Assembly: GCA_045644145.1 (NCBI GenBank)
Contig: JAZRGK010000063.1
Coordinates: 1 to 64,000 of the forward strand
Direction of reading: 5' to 3'
DNA: 64,000 nucleotides
Origin: Flemingiibacterium sp045644145
Lineage (GTDB): Bacteria > Bacillota > Clostridia > Oscillospirales > CAG-272
The notes under the pieces were generated by a model, which saw only the letters and a program-made list of their open reading frames with translations, was not told the origin of the DNA and searched no databases. Both the position numbers and the translations under genes were made by a program. Positions 62,734 to 64,000 of this stretch are shown one piece after another. Position 1 is the first letter of the stretch; every line of letters starts with the position of its first letter.

Positions 62734-64000
62734 ATGAATAATAACCGTCACCCAAATAACGGGCGGCAAAACCGTCCGCAGAATAACGGAGCAGGTAGGA
62801 GATCTGCAAGACCGACAGGTGCATATCAAAATCAAAGGTCTGGAAATGCGCAAAGTGCAGGCAATGGCAAATATACACGTGATGCAAGCACACAGCGCAG
62901 TCGCACGCCTCAAAGCGGCAGACCTGCGCAGGCTCAGCACTCATCTATGGGGCGTATTTCTAATCAGAATCCCACAAAACGGCGTTCTGAGCGCGACAGC
63001 GTAAGACTTACGCCAGAGCAGATCGAAATAAACAGAGTTAACCGCCAAAGAGAAAAGTATTATATCAAGAAGCGCAGATCAGCGGTTATAAGGACTTATT
63101 TTTCGAGAACAGTGCTCTTCTTTGCTGTTTTTGCGATTATGATGGGTATATGCAGTGCACTGCTGTTTCTTGATCTTACACATGTAGACGCGCCTGATTC
63201 ATCTCGCTACAGCTACACGGTGGGAGATGAAAAATATTCACTTCCATATGCGAAAGCGGTGAAAAACGGCAGAGTATACATAAGTTTTACCGATATCGCT
63301 GAGATGTGCGATCTTGCCGTGACCGGTTCGGCGGACGACATGAAATATGTCATAAAAGGTGATGAAGCGGAAACTATACGCTTTGTTACCGGTACCAGGG
63401 TTGTGTATGTTAACGGTATCGAAACAAGACTGGGTACAGAATGTTATTTTGAAAACGACGAGCTTTATGTCCCGGTGGATTTTGTGAGCACCTATTTTAA
63501 GGGGCTTGATACTACCCTTGATGAGCGCACGCATAAGGTTTCTGTTTCAAGAATAATAACCAATCTCAATGAAAAAGGCAAGCTTGACAAAAACGCCGAG
63601 GCTGAATATGCGGAGCTTTCGTTCCTGCTTCAATCACCGCTGGGTCTTGATCCGCTTAATGAGGAAGAGGAAGCACTTGCCAGCATGCCGGACCTTGGTT
63701 TTATAACAAATCTCACGGTATACGAAGATTATATGAATCCGGGCAATACCACTGAATTTTTGACACTTGTTAATGTAAACAACAAGCTTGACGCAAGCTA
63801 TGCTCCACAGGATTTAATGAACGTATCCGCGACACGCAACGACGGGCGTGAAATGCAGCTTCTCAGAGAAAATGCGGCAATGGCACTTGAAGCGCTCTTC
63901 AGAGAAATGAAAGCGGCAGGATACGAGGATGTCAGCGTAACAAGCGCATACAGAAGTTACAGTTATCAGGAGTATTTGTTCAACTACTATCTTGGTCTTA
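62734..64000 (+). CDS. Membrane-anchored VanY-type D-Ala-D-Ala carboxypeptidase, 5' part
   Basis: The gene runs off the window; 422 codons are visible. Residues 1-125 are a cytoplasmic tail rich in Asn, Arg, Gln, Ser and Gly (low complexity), then one membrane segment (about 126-150), an N-terminal outer domain resembling copper-amine-oxidase-type modules (VGDEKYSLPYAK, ELYVPVDFV, about 155-290), and the start of a VanY peptidase domain (EALFREMKAAGYEDVSVTSAYRS and SYQEYLF). VanY-type enzymes trim peptidoglycan stem peptides. The metal-binding end lies beyond the window. The start has GGAG six bases upstream. Confidence 0.85.
   Translation, partial: MNNNRHPNNGRQNRPQNNGAGRRSARPTGAYQNQRSGNAQSAGNGKYTRDASTQRSRTPQSGRPAQAQHSSMGRISNQNPTKRRSERDSVRLTPEQIEINRVNRQREKYYIKKRRSAVIRTYFSRTVLFFAVFAIMMGICSALLFLDLTHVDAPDSSRYSYTVGDEKYSLPYAKAVKNGRVYISFTDIAEMCDLAVTGSADDMKYVIKGDEAETIRFVTGTRVVYVNGIETRLGTECYFENDELYVPVDFVSTYFKGLDTTLDERTHKVSVSRIITNLNEKGKLDKNAEAEYAELSFLLQSPLGLDPLNEEEEALASMPDLGFITNLTVYEDYMNPGNTTEFLTLVNVNNKLDASYAPQDLMNVSATRNDGREMQLLRENAAMALEALFREMKAAGYEDVSVTSAYRSYSYQEYLFNYYLGL

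Noticed and set aside
1..64000. CRISPR array, tRNA, rRNA or intact insertion sequence
   Set aside because: No regularly spaced repeats, cloverleaf-like sequences, rRNA signatures or transposase genes were seen on reading.

Overview
The window looks like a chromosomal segment of an endospore-forming Bacillota bacterium, most likely an anaerobic Clostridia lineage. Evidence is mixed. Gene orders are typical of Firmicutes (yicC-remA-gmk-rpoZ-priA-def-fmt-rsmB-rlmN, then prpC-prkC-rsgA-thiN-spoVM). There are sporulation-type genes (SpoVM, a SpoVB-like flippase, a YtvI-like protein). Promoters are SigA-type (TTGACA-N17-TATAAT) and Shine-Dalgarno sites are strong. Enzymes of anaerobes appear (NrdG, an aldo/keto reductase with ferredoxin-like clusters). 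No tRNA, rRNA, CRISPR array or intact insertion sequence was seen.

Layout. 1-3050: end of tpiA, then a leftward MBOAT acyltransferase plus AlgX/DHHW-type protein, probably for acetylating a surface polymer. 3299-7331: a self-contained PTS operon (EIICBA, HPr, Enzyme I). 7293-8651: a decayed prophage fragment (minor capsid C-terminus with a toxin-like tail, a small immunity-like ORF, a scaffold-protein remnant). 8756-12376: aldo/keto reductase and a TetM-like ribosomal GTPase fused to a Rae1/YacP-type NYN nuclease domain. 12407-18975: SpoVB-like flippase, gdhA, a histidine phosphatase, a membrane protein and a DUF853 ATPase. 19389-21400: uracil permease and upp. 21471-25080: a lipoprotein and uxaBA for hexuronate use. 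25415-30309: a heterodimeric ABC exporter and a YtvI-like protein.

30288-36191: two tandem secreted subtilases, the first with an intact catalytic site and the second with catalytic Ser and oxyanion Asn both replaced. 36372-37761: a divergent CoaX with an ECF S component, probably for pantothenate. 38058-51683: a long rightward housekeeping block from yicC to spoVM covering transcription, replication restart, N-formyl-Met processing, rRNA methylation, PASTA kinase/phosphatase signalling and ribosome assembly. The 25-codon spoVM at 51606 is easily missed.

51749-64000: a helical protein, metA with the residue pattern of acetyltransferases, a 1041-residue secreted anchored protein, nrdG, a long-form PurM, a ribokinase-family kinase, ruvX, a GDSL hydrolase, queH, a YgjP-type metalloprotein, and the start of a membrane-anchored VanY-type carboxypeptidase cut by the window edge.

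The strongest candidates for something little described are the GTPase-NYN fusion, the active/inactive subtilase pair, and the prophage capsid tail with its immunity-like neighbour. All functional statements come from reading motifs; no database search was run.
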